A stretch of DNA of 64,000 nt. It comes from Bacteroidia bacterium. GTDB taxonomy: Bacteria > Bacteroidota > Bacteroidia > 2-12-FULL-35-15. The notes beneath the pieces are model-generated. The model had not been told where the DNA came from, searched no databases, and worked only from the letters and a program-made list of their open reading frames with translations. The number at the start of each line of letters is the position of its first letter. Position 1 is the stretch's first letter. The stretch covers positions 62,001 to 126,000 of the forward strand of contig JAGVJJ010000007.1 of assembly GCA_020051175.1 (NCBI GenBank). The letters are read 5' to 3'. Shown here one piece after another: positions 51,590-60,603 of this stretch. A program made the position numbers and the translations under genes.

Positions 51590-53716
51590 CTAATAATTCA
51601 ATAAATTACCAATGACTTCCCCTACTTTTACTGCATTTGGCAGCATGGTAGCCTCCAGAACCGAATTTAAAGGTATTGCAGGCAGGTTTTCTGAGCCTAT
51701 AACCTCTACGGGTGCGTCCAGGTAATGAAAACAGGCTTTTGAAATCCGTCCTGCCAGGGCCTGGGCAAAACTGTTATTATACGGTTCTTCAGTTAAAACG
51801 ATGCATTTGCCATGTTTTTTTACAGATGCAAACACCGTTTCTTCGTCCAGGGGGTTAATGGTACGTAGATCAACAATTTCCACCTGTCCCGGATAGTTTT
51901 TAGCCGCATTTTTGGCCCAGTAAACGCCCATTCCATAGGTAATAACGGTTAAAGTCGACTCTGAACCTTCTGTTTTCTCCCATTTTCCGTTTTCCGGCTT
52001 CCATTTTCCGCTTACTTCCTGAACCATCCTGGCTTTACCCAGAGGAATGATGTAATCTTCGGCAGGCTCAATGGTTTTTGCATCTTCGGTGCCTTTGATT
52101 TTACTCCAGTACAGCCCTTTATGTTCCAGCATCACTACCGGGTTAGGGTCGTAATAGGCCGCTTTCATCAGGCCTTTCAGGTCGGCACCGGTGGAAGGGT
52201 AGCAGATTTTAATACCTCGTATATTAGAAAGTACACTTTCCACGCTTGAAGAATGGTAAGGTCCGCCACTGCCATAAGCGCCAATCGGTACACGTATGAT
52301 GCAGCTTACCGGCCATTTTCCGTTGGATAAATAGCAGGAACGGCTCACTTCTGTAAACAGCTGGTTCAGACCCGGCCATATATAATCGGCAAACTGGACT
52401 TCTACAATGGGTTTGCAGCCCGCAGCGCTCATTCCTACCGTGCTTCCTATGATAAATGCCTCCTGGATAGGGGTATTGAACACGCGGTGGTCTCCAAATG
52501 TCTGGGCCAGGGTGGCTGCTTCGCGGAATACTCCACCTAAGCGGCCTCCAACATCCTGTCCATATAGCAGGCTTTCCGGGTGCTTCTCCATCAGCTCGCG
52601 GATGGCGAAAAGTGCCGAATCCACCATTACGGTTTTGTCCTTCCCTTTCGGTTCGCGCTCCCCTTTTTCTTCGGTTACCGGTGTTGGAGCAAACTCATGG
52701 TTCAAAAGGTCTTCCGGCCTGGGATCTTCTGCGGCAAGCGCTTTCTGGTAGTGCTCTTCCACATTTTGTTTTGCTTTGGCTTCAATGGCAGTTAATTCCG
52801 CTGTATCAAAGCCTGCAACAAGCAGCTGGTTCCTGAACCTTGGGAATGGATCACGTTTTTGGGCTTCTTCCAGGTCATCGCGGTACCACTCCTTGCGAAC
52901 ACCGGATGTATGGTGGTTCAGCAAGGGTACTTTCGCATGGATGAGGAAAGGCCTGCGTTCCTTACGGATGATAGCAAGCACCTCTTTAATGGTGTTGTAG
53001 GATTTAATAAAATCAGTGCCATCAATGGTACGTGTTTCCAGTCCTTTAAAGCCCCTTGCATACTCGGTAGCGTCCTGGGCACGGATTTCTTTGGCATTGG
53101 CCGAAATGTCCCACTCATTGTCCTGAACCAGGTAAAGTATGGGCATTTTTTTGAGTACTGCCATCTGGAAGGCTTCTGCCACTTCACCTTCGGTAATGCA
53201 GGCATCGCCTAAAGAGCAAACGGCCACAGGCTTTTCGTCACCATAGTCGGGCAGCAGCTTTTGTTTTTCCAGGTATTGGATACCCATGGCTACCCCTGTG
53301 GTAGGGATGGCTTGCATTCCCGTTGCAGAAGATTGCATGGGGATTTTAGGAAAACCATCTTTTTTAAGGCTGGGGTGAGAGTAATAGGTTCTGCCGCCTG
53401 AAAACGGATCGTCACGTTTGGCAAGCAGCTGAAGCATCAGCTCGTAGGGCTGCATGCCAATTCCCAGCAACATACTGTCGTCACGGTAATAAGCCGATAA
53501 ATAATCCTGTGCTTTTAGCTGAAGGCCCAGGGCAAGCTGTATGGCTTCGTGCCCGCGGGATGTAGCATGAACGTATTTGGCAGTGACCTCTTTGTTTGCC
53601 TCATACAATTCGGCCATGGCTTTGGCGGTACACATCAGCTCAAAAGCTTTCAGCAGCACCTCTTCAGCAACTGTAGAATCAATTTTTCTTTTATTGTCGG
53701 CTTGTATCTGTGACAT
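51590..53716 (-). CDS. fused alpha/beta thiamine-dependent 2-oxoacid dehydrogenase E1
   Basis: A 708-residue single chain. The alpha half (to about 350) carries the thiamine-diphosphate motif GDACITEGEVAEAF (170-183) closing with DNEW at 199-202, a variant of the usual GDG...NN. The beta half (from about 365) has LLYGQDVGGRLGGVFREA, TPIQEAFIIGSTVGMSAAG and VEIVDLRTINPLDEETV. E1 decarboxylates a 2-oxo acid and passes the acyl group to E2 lipoyl. The fusion is the usual Bacteroidota form, most often annotated as branched-chain oxoacid E1. No E2 or E3 gene is nearby, so the substrate is inferred. Confidence 0.9.
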   Translation of the reverse strand: MSQIQADNKRKIDSTVAEEVLLKAFELMCTAKAMAELYEANKEVTAKYVHATSRGHEAIQLALGLQLKAQDYLSAYYRDDSMLLGIGMQPYELMLQLLAKRDDPFSGGRTYYSHPSLKKDGFPKIPMQSSATGMQAIPTTGVAMGIQYLEKQKLLPDYGDEKPVAVCSLGDACITEGEVAEAFQMAVLKKMPILYLVQDNEWDISANAKEIRAQDATEYARGFKGLETRTIDGTDFIKSYNTIKEVLAIIRKERRPFLIHAKVPLLNHHTSGVRKEWYRDDLEEAQKRDPFPRFRNQLLVAGFDTAELTAIEAKAKQNVEEHYQKALAAEDPRPEDLLNHEFAPTPVTEEKGEREPKGKDKTVMVDSALFAIRELMEKHPESLLYGQDVGGRLGGVFREAATLAQTFGDHRVFNTPIQEAFIIGSTVGMSAAGCKPIVEVQFADYIWPGLNQLFTEVSRSCYLSNGKWPVSCIIRVPIGAYGSGGPYHSSSVESVLSNIRGIKICYPSTGADLKGLMKAAYYDPNPVVMLEHKGLYWSKIKGTEDAKTIEPAEDYIIPLGKARMVQEVSGKWKPENGKWEKTEGSESTLTVITYGMGVYWAKNAAKNYPGQVEIVDLRTINPLDEETVFASVKKHGKCIVLTEEPYNNSFAQALAGRISKACFHYLDAPVEVIGSENLPAIPLNSVLEATMLPNAVKVGEVIGNLLNY

Positions 53717-53932
53717 CGTATCGGAAATATTACGGTTCTTTGCTTTGGTTTGAGTGCCGGCCAGTTCAGTAAATTGCTGCCAGCCGGACTACAAAGATAA
53801 GACATTGCCGGAAACAGCAAGTTTTTAAAGCCTATCTTTCATTACCGGCCGTCAGGCAATCTGAACAATTGAATGTTCATATTTTATGGGTTTTACATTA
53901 TTTTACAAAACTCTTATATTTTAAAATTGTAC

Positions 53933-53940
53933 TATCTTTG
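53933..53940 (+). promoter_or_regulatory. -7 box upstream of the type B T9SS cargo gene
   Basis: TATCTTTG fits TAnnTTTG, 97 bases before ATG 54038. No TTG lies at -33 spacing, so support is moderate. Confidence 0.45.
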
Positions 53941-54037
53941 AAACTTACGATAATTATTCATAATATCGTATGGTTTTTTAGCTCCGGAATCTTTTAAGCT
54001 AAATCGATTGAAAACGGTTACAGGTTATTGTAGTGTT

Positions 54038-56155
54038 ATGAAAAAACAGGTTATTAAAACAGGTACTCTGCTTGCTTTGTTTTTATGGCTTGTAGCACCA
54101 TTGGGGCTCGATGCCCAGGTGTTCTGGACCGAAAATTTCGCCAACGGCTGTGCCAGCAATTGCGATGCAGGCAGCTATACGGGCACAAATGGTGCATGGA
54201 CTGTTACCAGCACCGGCACCAATGGGAGCGATAACAACCCCTGGTATGTAAGCTTTGCCGAACAAGGTTCTGCTGCAGGTGTCTGCTCTGTAACTCCGGG
54301 TACTACCAACGAATGCCTTCATATAGGCTCAAATTTCAATGTTTTTGGCGATCAGGGTGCTACGTTTTTAAACACAGGCCTTTCCGGCACATTTAACATT
54401 CTTACCGATTTAAGGGCGGAGTCGCCTGCTATCAATTGTACCGGGCAATCGAATATCACGTTGTCCTTCAATTACATTGAAAATGGTGATGGCACCAACG
54501 ATAATGCAACTTTGTGGTATTTTGATGGCACCACCTGGTCGCAGCTTGTGGATTTGGCCAAAACAACGGCTTGCACACCCACCAGCAGTACCTGGACCAC
54601 CTACAGCCAGTTATTGCCTACAACAGCAGGAAATAACCCGAATGTGCGCATCGGTTTCCGCTGGGTAAACAATGACGATGCAGCTGGGGAAGATCCCTCC
54701 ATTGCGATTGATGATATTACATTGTCCGTGGGTACTGTAGCCACTGATTCCATTACAACCGGGGCCATTTCAGCAGGGCCTTTCTGCGGTTGCGATACCA
54801 TCAACGTACCCTTTGTAAGCACAGGGACCTTTAATGCCGGCAATATCTATACCGCGCAGATTTCGGATGCTTCCGGAAGCTTTGCTTCTCCACTGGGGAT
54901 AGGTTCATTACCAAGCACGGCCAACACTGGAATTGTAAGTACTGCCTTGCCTTGTAACATGGCTTCGGGAACTGGTTACCTGATAAGGGTGATAAGCTCA
55001 TCACCGGCTCTTGTAGGCGATGATAATGGTACTGCTTTCACCATCAATGCTGCTGTAACACCTACTGTTAGTATTGGTCTTTCCGGTCCGGGAGTGTTGT
55101 GCCAGGACACGGTGGTGTTTGCCGCAACCGTTACCGATGGCGGCACTTCCCCAAGTTTTCAATGGCAGGTAAACGGTGTCAATGTAGGTACGGATTCCGT
55201 TGCATATGATCCGAACGCAATATTGCCGGTAGGCGATGTAGTAAGCGTAACGCTTACTTCCAATGCTCTCTGTGCCACGGATACGGTTGTACAAGCCCAG
55301 ATTGTGGTTAGCTGTACGGATGTTAGCGTAGGTATCGTGGCCGGAAGCCCTTTCTGCAGCTGCGACAGTGTGGATGTGCCTTTCACAAGTACCGGATTGT
55401 TTACAGCCGGAAATGTATATACTGTTGAGCTTTCCGATTCTACCGGAAGCTTTGCTTCACCTGTTACTATCGGAAGCCTGTCAAGTGTTGCAAACAGCGG
55501 TACTATCAGCGCCCAGATACCTTGTGCAACCGGTAACGGAACCAATTACCTGATACGCGTAACCAGCTCTACACCTGCCGATACAAGCGCTTCCGTGGTA
55601 AGTGCGCTTACCATTAATACCGTTGCTACACCTTCCGTTACAATGAGCACCACTTCAACAACCGCCTTATGTATAGATACGGCTGTAACGTTTACTGCTG
55701 TTCCGTTTGATGGTGGTACCGCACCAACGTACCAGTGGCAGCTGAATGGCGGCAATGTGGGGGGCAATTCACCGATATTTACAACAAATGGTACTTTCTC
55801 AATGGGAGATGTGGTTACGGTGATCATGGTGTCCAATGCGGTTTGCGCTGTGCCGGATACAGTGCAGGATTTTATGATAATTGATTGTCCGCAGATAGAG
55901 ATCCCCAATGTGTTTACACCCAATGACGATGGCATCAATGACCTGTTCCGTGTGAACCTTAGCGGAAGGGCTTTGAGCAATTTCCGGATTGAAATTTATG
56001 ACCGCTGGGGGCTTCTAATCTTTTCTTCTACCAGCATCAACAACAAATGGGATGGCCGCACTACATCCGGTAAAAAGGTTGTTGACGGTACTTATTTCTA
56101 TATCGTTGAGCTGAATAGCGAAACGTATAAGGGGCATGTGATGGTACTCCAATAA
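54038..56155 (+). CDS. large secreted protein with T9SS type B (gliding-motility-associated) C-terminal domain
   Basis: A 705-residue protein starting at ATG 54038, which gives a proper signal peptide (MKKQVIKTG, hydrophobic core, GLDAQ). The first ~220 residues resemble a jelly-roll domain (AINCTGQSNITLSFNYIEN and WDDA-like VNNDDAAGEDPSIAIDDITL). Two tandem units of about 190 residues follow, each beginning with PFC-x-CD and containing VPF-STG, ASGSFASP-type strands and a later QWQVNG or QWQLNG Ig-like half. The last 85 residues are the type B sorting domain (IPNVFTPNDDGINDLFRV, YDRWGLLIF, DGTYFYIVE). It is probably a surface adhesin-like cargo. Confidence 0.85.
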   Translation: MKKQVIKTGTLLALFLWLVAPLGLDAQVFWTENFANGCASNCDAGSYTGTNGAWTVTSTGTNGSDNNPWYVSFAEQGSAAGVCSVTPGTTNECLHIGSNFNVFGDQGATFLNTGLSGTFNILTDLRAESPAINCTGQSNITLSFNYIENGDGTNDNATLWYFDGTTWSQLVDLAKTTACTPTSSTWTTYSQLLPTTAGNNPNVRIGFRWVNNDDAAGEDPSIAIDDITLSVGTVATDSITTGAISAGPFCGCDTINVPFVSTGTFNAGNIYTAQISDASGSFASPLGIGSLPSTANTGIVSTALPCNMASGTGYLIRVISSSPALVGDDNGTAFTINAAVTPTVSIGLSGPGVLCQDTVVFAATVTDGGTSPSFQWQVNGVNVGTDSVAYDPNAILPVGDVVSVTLTSNALCATDTVVQAQIVVSCTDVSVGIVAGSPFCSCDSVDVPFTSTGLFTAGNVYTVELSDSTGSFASPVTIGSLSSVANSGTISAQIPCATGNGTNYLIRVTSSTPADTSASVVSALTINTVATPSVTMSTTSTTALCIDTAVTFTAVPFDGGTAPTYQWQLNGGNVGGNSPIFTTNGTFSMGDVVTVIMVSNAVCAVPDTVQDFMIIDCPQIEIPNVFTPNDDGINDLFRVNLSGRALSNFRIEIYDRWGLLIFSSTSINNKWDGRTTSGKKVVDGTYFYIVELNSETYKGHVMVLQ

Positions 56156-56182
56156 TAATTTCTTATTGCTTTTCTAAGTTGC

Positions 56183-56214
56183 TCGCAAAGGCGCAAAGAC
56201 GCGAAGTTGTGAAG
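56183..56214. repeat. GCGCAAAG octad array
   Basis: Four consecutive octads: TCGCAAAG, GCGCAAAG, ACGCGAAG and TTGTGAAG. It starts 27 bases after the stop of the preceding gene. Confidence 0.75.
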
Positions 56215-56323
56215 GTGGTTAGTTTATACCAAGCATTAATTATAGAGCCTTGGTGTTATACTATATTGTTTCCACAATGACGCAAGGCACAGCGATTTAC
56301 TGTGATGCGGTTGAGCGCTTATT

Positions 56324-56575
56324 TTATTGCATTGTTTGTTCAAGTACCATGGCATGTGCCATCCAGCAATCGGAAAATTCAGTTCCTATTTCGTGACCAT
56401 TGATGCATGTCCTGTTGGGGCCATCCATGCCATCTAATCCGAAGCATCTGTTGAGCCTTGAGGAGTCTTTGTGATGTATTGAATTGGTCAAATCATTGAT
56501 ATTGATAATTATTTTCCCTTTACTACCCCCGTAATGGTCACCGTTACTGATGATATAAAAGCCCTTGGGAACCAT
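56324..56575 (-). CDS. short reading frame of unknown origin, possibly the 3' remnant of a lost gene
   Basis: An 83-residue frame beginning MVPKGFYIISNGDHYGG; the frame is open about 15 codons further upstream to a stop. It looks coding: balanced composition, IININDLTN and RLNRCFGLDGMDGPNRTCIN segments, with Cys, Trp and Asp-Gly motifs. I recognise no family. It lies just beyond the decayed propeller-like gene, in a different frame. It may be the C-terminal end of a separate protein whose front has gone, or a small intact gene. Confidence 0.35.
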   Translation of the reverse strand: MVPKGFYIISNGDHYGGSKGKIIININDLTNSIHHKDSSRLNRCFGLDGMDGPNRTCINGHEIGTEFSDCWMAHAMVLEQTMQ

Positions 56576-56604
56576 ATCCTGAGCGTCAACATCACTGATT
56601 TTGC

Positions 56605-57508
56605 TTAGGATCTATAAAGATTTGCTGTGGAATTATCGTACCTAAACTCGATAAGGTTATATGGATAAACCAATAAAGGAAAAGGAGGATTTGAAATAAC
56701 AAGTCCATTCACTGCATTGATTGTTTATAAGAAATTATTATTATTGCTATCTGTCCAAACGAAAGTGTATCGTTGATTTATCTCATTAAATGTGGGATAA
56801 CTATAATTGGGATTGACAGAAGGTATGGAACTGATAATAGTGGTATTTCCAGTTGTAATATCAATTGAAACGAAGTACGCTGTTTGGGTACTATTGTTTC
56901 ATTCTAAGCCGTAAAGATTACCGGAAACATTATCATAACGTATTCCACCAACATTGTATCCCAAAAGTGGCTTAGAAAGTATTATACCTGTCACCGCATC
57001 TAAACAAAACAAACATTTATTGTTAAGACTATCTATAGCGGCAAATATGTATCTATGATTTAAATCGTCAAATGTTGTATCGTTAGTTAAGTCTCTGATA
57101 TTGAGGTGGTTGATTGTGCTGTAGATAAAATTTGTGGGATTAATGGAAACAAAATCTGCTCCACCAACCGAAAATGTGGTGTCAGCATATATGCCATAAG
57201 GAATTCCTGTAGAATTGTCAAATTCCATTAGTGAAAATCCTTCAATCCATTGTGGATTGTATAGAATAGCACCACTAACGGCATCAATACCAAACAAATT
57301 GCCATTATGGTTTACATCTTCACCATAAAAAACGAACCTTTTGTTTGTTTATCGAAAGTGTAATTATCACCTGTAACCCAACGAACTCCTGGAATACTGT
57401 CAATAATTGTATAATTACAATTAGTAGGATTTTGAACGAAATACTCCACTTGAGCAAATAGAAAATTGCAACAACTAATAAGAATAATAATAGAGTATAT
57501 CCTTTCAA
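56605..57508 (-). pseudogene. decayed secreted repeat (propeller-like) protein gene
   Basis: Read on the minus strand with frame changes, about 300 residues of one protein can be followed. There is a signal peptide-like RIYSIIILISCCNFLFAQ, then three repeats each with a D-x-x-[TS]-G-x-I strand, an F/Y-D-N-x-[ST]-G turn ending YGI/LYGL, and a later FDDLNHRYIF or FNEINQRYTF strand. Lesions: no ATG (TTG at 57506-57508) and one base missing in the A-run beside it; a second -1 shift in the T-run at 57339-57342; in-frame stops at 56899-56901 (TGA), 56725-56727 (TAA) and 56605-56607 (TAA). The neighbouring T9SS genes suggest it was surface cargo. Confidence 0.8.
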
Positions 57509-57512
57509 GTGC

Positions 57513-58403
57513 TTATTTTTTAATAACCTTCCCAGTTAGCACCACTCTTTCATTTACGGCTTTTACAAAATAAACACCTGAGCCGAAACTGTTGCAATCT
57601 ACTGTAATATTGCCAGTAGCGTTTTTATTGGTATAAGCAGTGCGGCCAGCAATATCAATAACCTGCAAATTAAAGGTTTGTTGCGTAGGTAATTTAATGT
57701 TAAAGGTTGCGTTTGCAGGATTAGGATAAATAGGAATTAACATTTGGTTATATTCTTTTATACCAGTTGCAGAGCTTAAGCTTATGGCATCAATGCCCAT
57801 TCGTAAAGCCCCTGAGGTATTTGTTATGGAAAAAGTGCCAATGGAGTCATCGTCAATTGGTAAAAATTTAATTAGATGCGAACTTGCAGTAGCCGTAAAT
57901 GTTATGTTTCTAAGCTCCCAAATGAATGAAATACTGTTATATGCAGCTTCACTATGAGTTGGCTGAGTGATGCTTGCTAAAATTGTATCAAAATAAACAG
58001 CCCAAGAACCTGATTTATCTAGTGCATTGTCTTGTTTCACAACTGATTGATGTAAACTAATTGTATAAGTTTTTCCTACCTCTAAACCAGAAAGAGTTTG
58101 CATAATTCCTTCTTGAAAAGTTTCACCAACTAAACCACTCACAAATGTGGAACCAGAGTATGGTGTTCCCTTAATCCCAGCATTCGCACTTATATCATCG
58201 ATACCTGTTAAATCGGGCGTAGCATCTCCGATACCTGTTGCTATACAATTTACATCATCATACGGAACATTCTGCCAATTGGGAGGCAGAGCACTAATGC
58301 CTGGAGTACCTCCCTCTAAATCACCATTTACAAATTGCTGGGCTATGTTAGTATTGACAAACAGAATAGAAACGCACATGCTAAAAACAAACTTGTTTTT
58401 CAT
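57513..58403 (-). CDS. secreted protein with T9SS type A sorting domain
   Basis: A 296-residue protein with a signal peptide ending NIAQ. The body (20-210) is a jelly-roll-like domain with GDLEGGTPGISALPPNWQN near the start, the VGKTYTISLHQSV strand and WAVYFDTILA in the middle, recalling carbohydrate-binding-type sandwiches without a clear family match. The C-terminal 75 residues are a type A sorting domain: IPIYPNPANATFNIKLP, VIDIAGRTAY and NSFGSGVYFVKAV, ending TGKVIKK. It starts upstream of the decayed repeat gene and ends five bases before that gene's first codon. Confidence 0.83.
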   Translation of the reverse strand: MKNKFVFSMCVSILFVNTNIAQQFVNGDLEGGTPGISALPPNWQNVPYDDVNCIATGIGDATPDLTGIDDISANAGIKGTPYSGSTFVSGLVGETFQEGIMQTLSGLEVGKTYTISLHQSVVKQDNALDKSGSWAVYFDTILASITQPTHSEAAYNSISFIWELRNITFTATASSHLIKFLPIDDDSIGTFSITNTSGALRMGIDAISLSSATGIKEYNQMLIPIYPNPANATFNIKLPTQQTFNLQVIDIAGRTAYTNKNATGNITVDCNSFGSGVYFVKAVNERVVLTGKVIKK

Positions 58404-58484
58404 ATGTTTAGGTTTTAAGAAATAATAAATTTATTAAACTGAATAATAGAATGCAAACTAACTATATTTGTTGTAAGACATTAA

Positions 58485-58515
58485 AAATCCCAACCTATCA
58501 AAAGATAGGTTGGGA
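58485..58515 (-). terminator. intrinsic terminator of the S74-type cargo gene
   Basis: On the minus strand TCCCAACCTATC-TTTT-GATAGGTTGGGA is a perfect 12-base stem with a 4-base loop, followed by five T residues, beginning 11 bases after the stop. Confidence 0.93.
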
Positions 58516-58526
58516 GCATTTTACTT

Positions 58527-60419
58527 TTACTGTTTTATCATTTTCTTTGTTGAAATGATCTTGCTATCTACTACAAGTGTATAAGTATAAATACCATTTG
58601 TTAAATCATTTGCAAATACATTTAATTGTCCCTTGCCTTTTTGAACAAGCTCAATAGATTGAATTAGTTTGCCATTCGAATTATAAAACAGCATCTGTGC
58701 TTTTCCAGTATTATCTGGTAAAGTATAATTGATGGTTGTTTGCTCAGCGAAAGGATTTGGAACATTTTGTTCTAATACTATTGATTGAGCATCATTTAGT
58801 TTTACATCTATTTGTTGCAGTGGTTGTGATTGAGGTTCGATTGAACCGATGTGCATTGACCGTGTTGCATTACAACAATTATTTATTGAAGCTTGCAATT
58901 CATTGAGTCGATTTTCAAACATTATGGTATTTGTTGTAATTTGGTTTTGTAATTCACTATTTACCAAATCTTGATTATTTACTTTTGCTTGCAAACTGTC
59001 AATTTTTTGCTGTTGTTCCTGAATGCCTTTGGTCAAAAATGCTATGAGTTCAATATAGTACACAGATTTATAAGTCAAAGCAGGACGAACAATATTCCCA
59101 GAGCTATCAACTTCTTCTGGTTTAGACGAAGTTGCTACTATTTCAGGGAGTATTTGTTCTAAATCTTGTGCTACGAAACCATGTTGTTTAGCAGAAGGAA
59201 AATTTAATCCCCAGACATTAGCTGTATCAAAATAATACGTTTTAGGTTTTAATTGTTTGATAATAGCTAATGCATTTTGAATGCTATCAATGTTCGTTTT
59301 GAATTGTTGGTCGGATGACCATGCAGAAGCGGTACATTTGGCTGTGCCATTTATATCTAACGTAGCGGTTGGGCTTGGAGTTCCAATGCCTAAATCTCCA
59401 GCAATATACGACTTAGCGGCAGCAACACTATATAGAGAATAATTATTTGCGCTAGCTGAAAGACTTCCTAAATACAAACTATAATTCGTAGTGGCTCCGG
59501 TTGCATTAGCATAGACTCCATAATTAGTACTCCCTCCTCCACTAGCAGAAAAACTTCCTGCATAATTTGAGCCAGAGCCGGTTGCAATAACTCCATGAAC
59601 AGCCTGGCTTAAAGTATTGGTAAATACATCTAACTGGTATGAAGGTGATGGCTGTCCAATCCCTACTTTGCCTTCAATTATGGCCCCATTCGCTGGTGCA
59701 GCGGTAGTCCCGGAATAGGTGTTCCCCACGGCAAGATTTCCTTCTATATCAAGTTTGCTTGCAGGCGTAGTTGTGCCAATACCCAAATTGCCTGTAGTTA
59801 ACAGTCTCATTTTTTCGCTAAAACTCCCGCTGCTGACATTCCCACCGCCCAGGTTGGTAGTGCTCCAAATACCAAATATCATTGGAGTGGCTGAGCCCGT
59901 AGCAATTACCGGATATGTACCAGCTTTCTTTACAAAACCTATTCGGGAATTGCCAGCAGCATCGGCTCCAACAAAAGTGCCTTCTGCATTTGCATAAATA
60001 TTTCCGCTAACTTCAAGTTTTTCACCCGGAGTTGATGTGCCAATACCTACATTCCCTAAATAATTAATACGCATTCGTTCATCAAAACTTGTTCCGTTAA
60101 ATGTTGGAAATAAAATATCTTTATCGATATTCACGCATCCAAAAACAGCATGTTTATCAGCAGTCTGCTGGCCTACAGCGGCTGCATCATTTATTTGTAA
60201 ACCTACACCGAATGTACTCCCTGTGCTAATATTTCCTGCGGAAATAATATTTTTTATCTGCAAACCATAGGCAGGGGTGGTTGTTCCAATTCCTACTCTA
60301 TCTGTATTGACCGTTGAATAAATGTAAGGCGAACTTAGTGTCCAGCCGGTTTGCGCGTTCATATTGCCGAAAGCAAAAGCTGCCGTAATTACAGCAAAAA
60401 ATAATCGTTTCATTTTCAT
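58527..60419 (-). CDS. secreted protein with internal S74 chaperone domain and T9SS type A sorting domain
   Basis: A 630-residue protein started at ATG 60419 (an ATG two codons later is also possible), with a signal peptide ending GNMNAQ. Residues about 30-370 are fibre-like repeats containing VGIGTTTP-type turns. Near 380-440 lies a Peptidase_S74 intramolecular chaperone domain: SAWSSDQQFKTNI with the Ser...Lys dyad and GFVAQDLEQILPEIV. In tail-fibre proteins this domain is terminal and cleaves itself off. Here it is followed by a coiled coil (about 470-530) and a type A sorting domain ending KKMIKQ. It is probably a trimeric surface fibre. A perfect terminator follows. Confidence 0.87.
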   Translation of the reverse strand: MKMKRLFFAVITAAFAFGNMNAQTGWTLSSPYIYSTVNTDRVGIGTTTPAYGLQIKNIISAGNISTGSTFGVGLQINDAAAVGQQTADKHAVFGCVNIDKDILFPTFNGTSFDERMRINYLGNVGIGTSTPGEKLEVSGNIYANAEGTFVGADAAGNSRIGFVKKAGTYPVIATGSATPMIFGIWSTTNLGGGNVSSGSFSEKMRLLTTGNLGIGTTTPASKLDIEGNLAVGNTYSGTTAAPANGAIIEGKVGIGQPSPSYQLDVFTNTLSQAVHGVIATGSGSNYAGSFSASGGGSTNYGVYANATGATTNYSLYLGSLSASANNYSLYSVAAAKSYIAGDLGIGTPSPTATLDINGTAKCTASAWSSDQQFKTNIDSIQNALAIIKQLKPKTYYFDTANVWGLNFPSAKQHGFVAQDLEQILPEIVATSSKPEEVDSSGNIVRPALTYKSVYYIELIAFLTKGIQEQQQKIDSLQAKVNNQDLVNSELQNQITTNTIMFENRLNELQASINNCCNATRSMHIGSIEPQSQPLQQIDVKLNDAQSIVLEQNVPNPFAEQTTINYTLPDNTGKAQMLFYNSNGKLIQSIELVQKGKGQLNVFANDLTNGIYTYTLVVDSKIISTKKMIKQ

Positions 60420-60603
60420 GTTTGGATTTTTTTTAAGTTTCGTGCGAATGTATAAAAATTTCCACACATATAGATGAATGGATGTTTTTTTTATGTAAAA
60501 TGTTAGATTTTATAGAAGAATGGTTTTTTTGGCAAAAATTAATCAAAAGGTTATGACTTGAAAAAGAAAAGGGATTATAGAGGTGCAGAAATGAAGAGGA
60601 GGT

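Noticed and set aside
56324-57508. One pseudogene covering the whole interval
   Set aside because: After the last repeat of the decayed gene the coding signal resumes in another frame with different character, so the tail was kept as a separate feature.
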